DNA from: Methylobacterium sp.
Lineage (GTDB): Bacteria > Pseudomonadota > Alphaproteobacteria > Rhizobiales > Beijerinckiaceae
Assembly: GCA_021154065.1 (NCBI GenBank)
Contig: JAJKJG010000381.1
Coordinates: 1-7,308, forward strand
Direction of reading: 5' to 3'
DNA length: 7,308 nucleotides
The position numbers and the translations under genes are program-made. Of the stretch, positions 5,964-7,308 are shown in pieces (the first letter of the stretch is position 1; each line of letters begins with the position of its first letter). Under the pieces are notes generated by a model. The model saw only the letters and a list, made by a program, of their open reading frames with translations, made no database searches and was not told the DNA's origin.

Positions 5964-6701
5964 ATGAACGCCGTGAGCCCGCTCCCCCACCTCTCCGCCA
6001 CCGACGCGCGGGGCTTCGGGCATGTCGACACCTGGGTCTTCGATCTCGACAACACCCTCTATCCGCACGAGGCGCGGGTGTGGCCGCAGGTCGACGAGCG
6101 CATCACCGTCTACATCATGGAGATGTTCGGCCTCGACGGCCTGTCGGCGCGCGCCCTGCAGAAGTATTTCTATCACCGCTACGGCACGACGCTGCGGGCG
6201 CTCATCGACGAATACGGCATCGAGCCCTACGATTTCCTCGACTTCGCCCACGACATCGATCATTCGGCGATCGAGATCGACCCTTGCCTCGGGCGCGCCA
6301 TCGAGACGTTGCCGGGCCGCAAGCTCATCCTGACCAACGGCTCGCGGCGCCACGCCGAGAACGTCGCGCGGAAGCTCGGCATCCTCGACCATTTCGAGGA
6401 CGTGTTCGACATAGCGGCATCGGACTTCGTGCCGAAGCCGGACCGGCGGGCGTACGAGAAATTCCTGACGCGGCACGTCGTCGAGCCGAGCCGGGCCGCG
6501 ATCTTCGAGGATATCGCCAAGAACCTCGTCGTGCCGCACGACCTCGGCATGACGACGACCCTCGTCGTGCCGAAGACCGCCGACCCGTTCCGCGAGAACT
6601 TCGAGCAGGAGGCGGTTGCCGCCCCCCATATCGACCACATCACCGACGACCTCGCCGGATTTCTCGGCGGTCCGGTGCGGGCAAACGGCGGAGCGCGCTG
6701 A
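5964..6701 (+). CDS. HAD-superfamily hydrolase, pyrimidine 5'-nucleotidase type
   Basis: The product is 245 aa, a usual length for this family. Related enzymes (yeast Sdt1 type, HAD subfamily IA) dephosphorylate pyrimidine nucleoside monophosphates or similar small phosphates in the cytoplasm. All four HAD motifs are present: motif I V-F-D-L-D-N-T at 25-31 with nucleophile D27 and acid/base D29; motif II L-T-N-G-S at 123-127; motif III lysine K158 in P-K-P-D-R-R-A-Y; motif IV F-E-D at 181-183. The L-D-N-T-L-Y-P sequence just after the nucleophile and the helical cap at about 38-110 fit the pyrimidine 5'-nucleotidase subgroup. The ATG at 5964 is the only sensible start before motif I, but no Shine-Dalgarno sequence precedes it; the upstream bases are pyrimidine-rich and follow a terminator hairpin. 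Substrate is inferred from family resemblance only. It converges on the Bug-protein gene, with 28 bases between stops. Confidence 0.88.
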   Translation: MNAVSPLPHLSATDARGFGHVDTWVFDLDNTLYPHEARVWPQVDERITVYIMEMFGLDGLSARALQKYFYHRYGTTLRALIDEYGIEPYDFLDFAHDIDHSAIEIDPCLGRAIETLPGRKLILTNGSRRHAENVARKLGILDHFEDVFDIAASDFVPKPDRRAYEKFLTRHVVEPSRAAIFEDIAKNLVVPHDLGMTTTLVVPKTADPFRENFEQEAVAAPHIDHITDDLAGFLGGPVRANGGAR

Positions 6702-6704
6702 CGA

Positions 6705-6726
6705 GGGTGCCCGGACGCCGCGACCC
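6705..6726. terminator. Imperfect GC-rich hairpin between convergent genes
   Basis: GGGT (6705-6708) can pair with ACCC (6723-6726), and CGG (6712-6714) with CCG (6718-6720), separated by an asymmetric internal loop. It occupies the 28-base gap between two convergent stops, where transcripts from both sides should end. There is no T tract on either side, so intrinsic termination is doubtful. Confidence 0.2.
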
Positions 6727-6729
6727 CGT

Positions 6730-7308
6730 CTAATCCACCTGTGCGCCGGACTTCCGGACGCGGTCGCGCCATTTGTCGATGTCGCGCGCCTGCACCTGGC
6801 GGAACTCGTCGCGCGAGGACGGCAGCGGCACGAGGCCCATGTCCTTCGTCTTCCGCTCGAACTCCGGGTCGCGCAGGATCTTGTTCGCCTCCTCGTTGAC
6901 GCGCCGGACGATCGGCTCCGGCGTGCCCTTGGGGACAAAGAGCGCATACCAGGTGGTGCTCTCCCAGCCCGGCAGGTTGCAGGCCTCGGCGATCGTCGGC
7001 ACGTCCGGCAGCGCCGCCACCCGCTGCGCCGTCGAGATGCCGAGCGGGCGGAAGGTGCCGGCCTTGAGCTGGCCCATGATCGGGATCGACTGCTGGAACA
7101 TGATCTGCGCCTCGCCCGACATCATCGCGTTCATCGCCGGCGGCGTGCCGCGGTAGGGTACGTGCACGATGTCGACGTTCGCGGCTTGCGCGAACTGCGC
7201 CCCGGCAAGATGCGTCGAGGCGCCGTTGCCGGTCGAGGCGTAGTTGAACTTGCCCGGCTCCTTCTTGGCGGCAGCCAGAAGATCGGCGCAGCTCTTGATC
7301 TCGGGCAG
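6730..7308 (-). CDS. Bug/TctC family periplasmic solute-binding protein, N-terminus missing
   Basis: The visible part is the last 192 residues plus a TAG stop; the frame continues past the right edge, so the signal peptide and first lobe start are not seen. Bug proteins bind small carboxylates or related solutes in the periplasm, usually for tripartite tricarboxylate (TctABC-type) transporters, though many are encoded alone. Family features in the fragment are F-N-Y-A-S-T-G-N-G-A-S-T-H-L-A-G (21-36), H-V-P-Y-R-G-T-P-P-A-M-N (49-60), L-K-A-G-T-F-R-P-L-G-I-S (81-92), L-P-D-V-P-T-I-A-E-A (100-109) and F-V-P-K-G-T-P-E-P-I-V (124-134). A first internal ATG at 7167 is not the true start, because conserved Bug sequence continues upstream of it to the edge. 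No permease gene is within view. The ligand cannot be predicted. Confidence 0.93.
   Translation of the reverse strand: MPEIKSCADLLAAAKKEPGKFNYASTGNGASTHLAGAQFAQAANVDIVHVPYRGTPPAMNAMMSGEAQIMFQQSIPIMGQLKAGTFRPLGISTAQRVAALPDVPTIAEACNLPGWESTTWYALFVPKGTPEPIVRRVNEEANKILRDPEFERKTKDMGLVPLPSSRDEFRQVQARDIDKWRDRVRKSGAQVD

Noticed and set aside
6730..7167. A complete 145-aa protein starting at the ATG at 7167
   Set aside because: Conserved Bug-family sequence continues in the same frame upstream to the window edge, so this ATG is internal.

Overview
The window is GC-rich (coding third positions mostly G or C) and looks like ordinary chromosome of an alphaproteobacterium, probably in or near the Hyphomicrobiales (Rhizobiales). 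That assignment is an inference. It rests on base composition, a GTP cyclohydrolase II with a degenerate RibB-like front half (a form I associate with alphaproteobacteria), and a Bug/TctC solute-binding protein. I see no insertion sequence, integrase, tRNA, rRNA, CRISPR array or phage gene.

Layout from left to right. Positions 1-417 (+) hold the C-terminal end of an M20-family amidohydrolase that enters from outside the window. It converges, with 7 bases between the stops, on a four-gene minus-strand block covering 425-5625. Read in its own 5'-to-3' direction this block is ribA (GTP cyclohydrolase II), a large YfhO-like polytopic membrane protein overlapping the ribA end by 20 bases, lemA, and an HtpX-like M48 membrane metalloprotease. 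The gaps are -20, 66 and 16 bases, so at least ribA/yfhO-like and lemA/htpX look co-transcribed. A 338-base divergent intergenic region (5626-5963) follows. It contains two plus-strand hairpins with T tracts, and the second is a textbook intrinsic terminator placed 17 bases before the next start codon. Positions 5964-6701 (+) encode a HAD-superfamily phosphatase of the pyrimidine 5'-nucleotidase type. It converges on a Bug/TctC periplasmic solute-binding protein gene (6730-7308, minus) that runs off the right edge and so lacks its N-terminus.

Functionally this is mixed housekeeping: riboflavin biosynthesis, nucleotide dephosphorylation, envelope protein quality control (LemA with HtpX) and probable envelope glycosylation (YfhO-like), flanked by amide hydrolysis and carboxylate uptake genes. 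I found no convincing undescribed multi-gene system. The most notable non-coding signal is the intrinsic terminator in the leader of the HAD gene.
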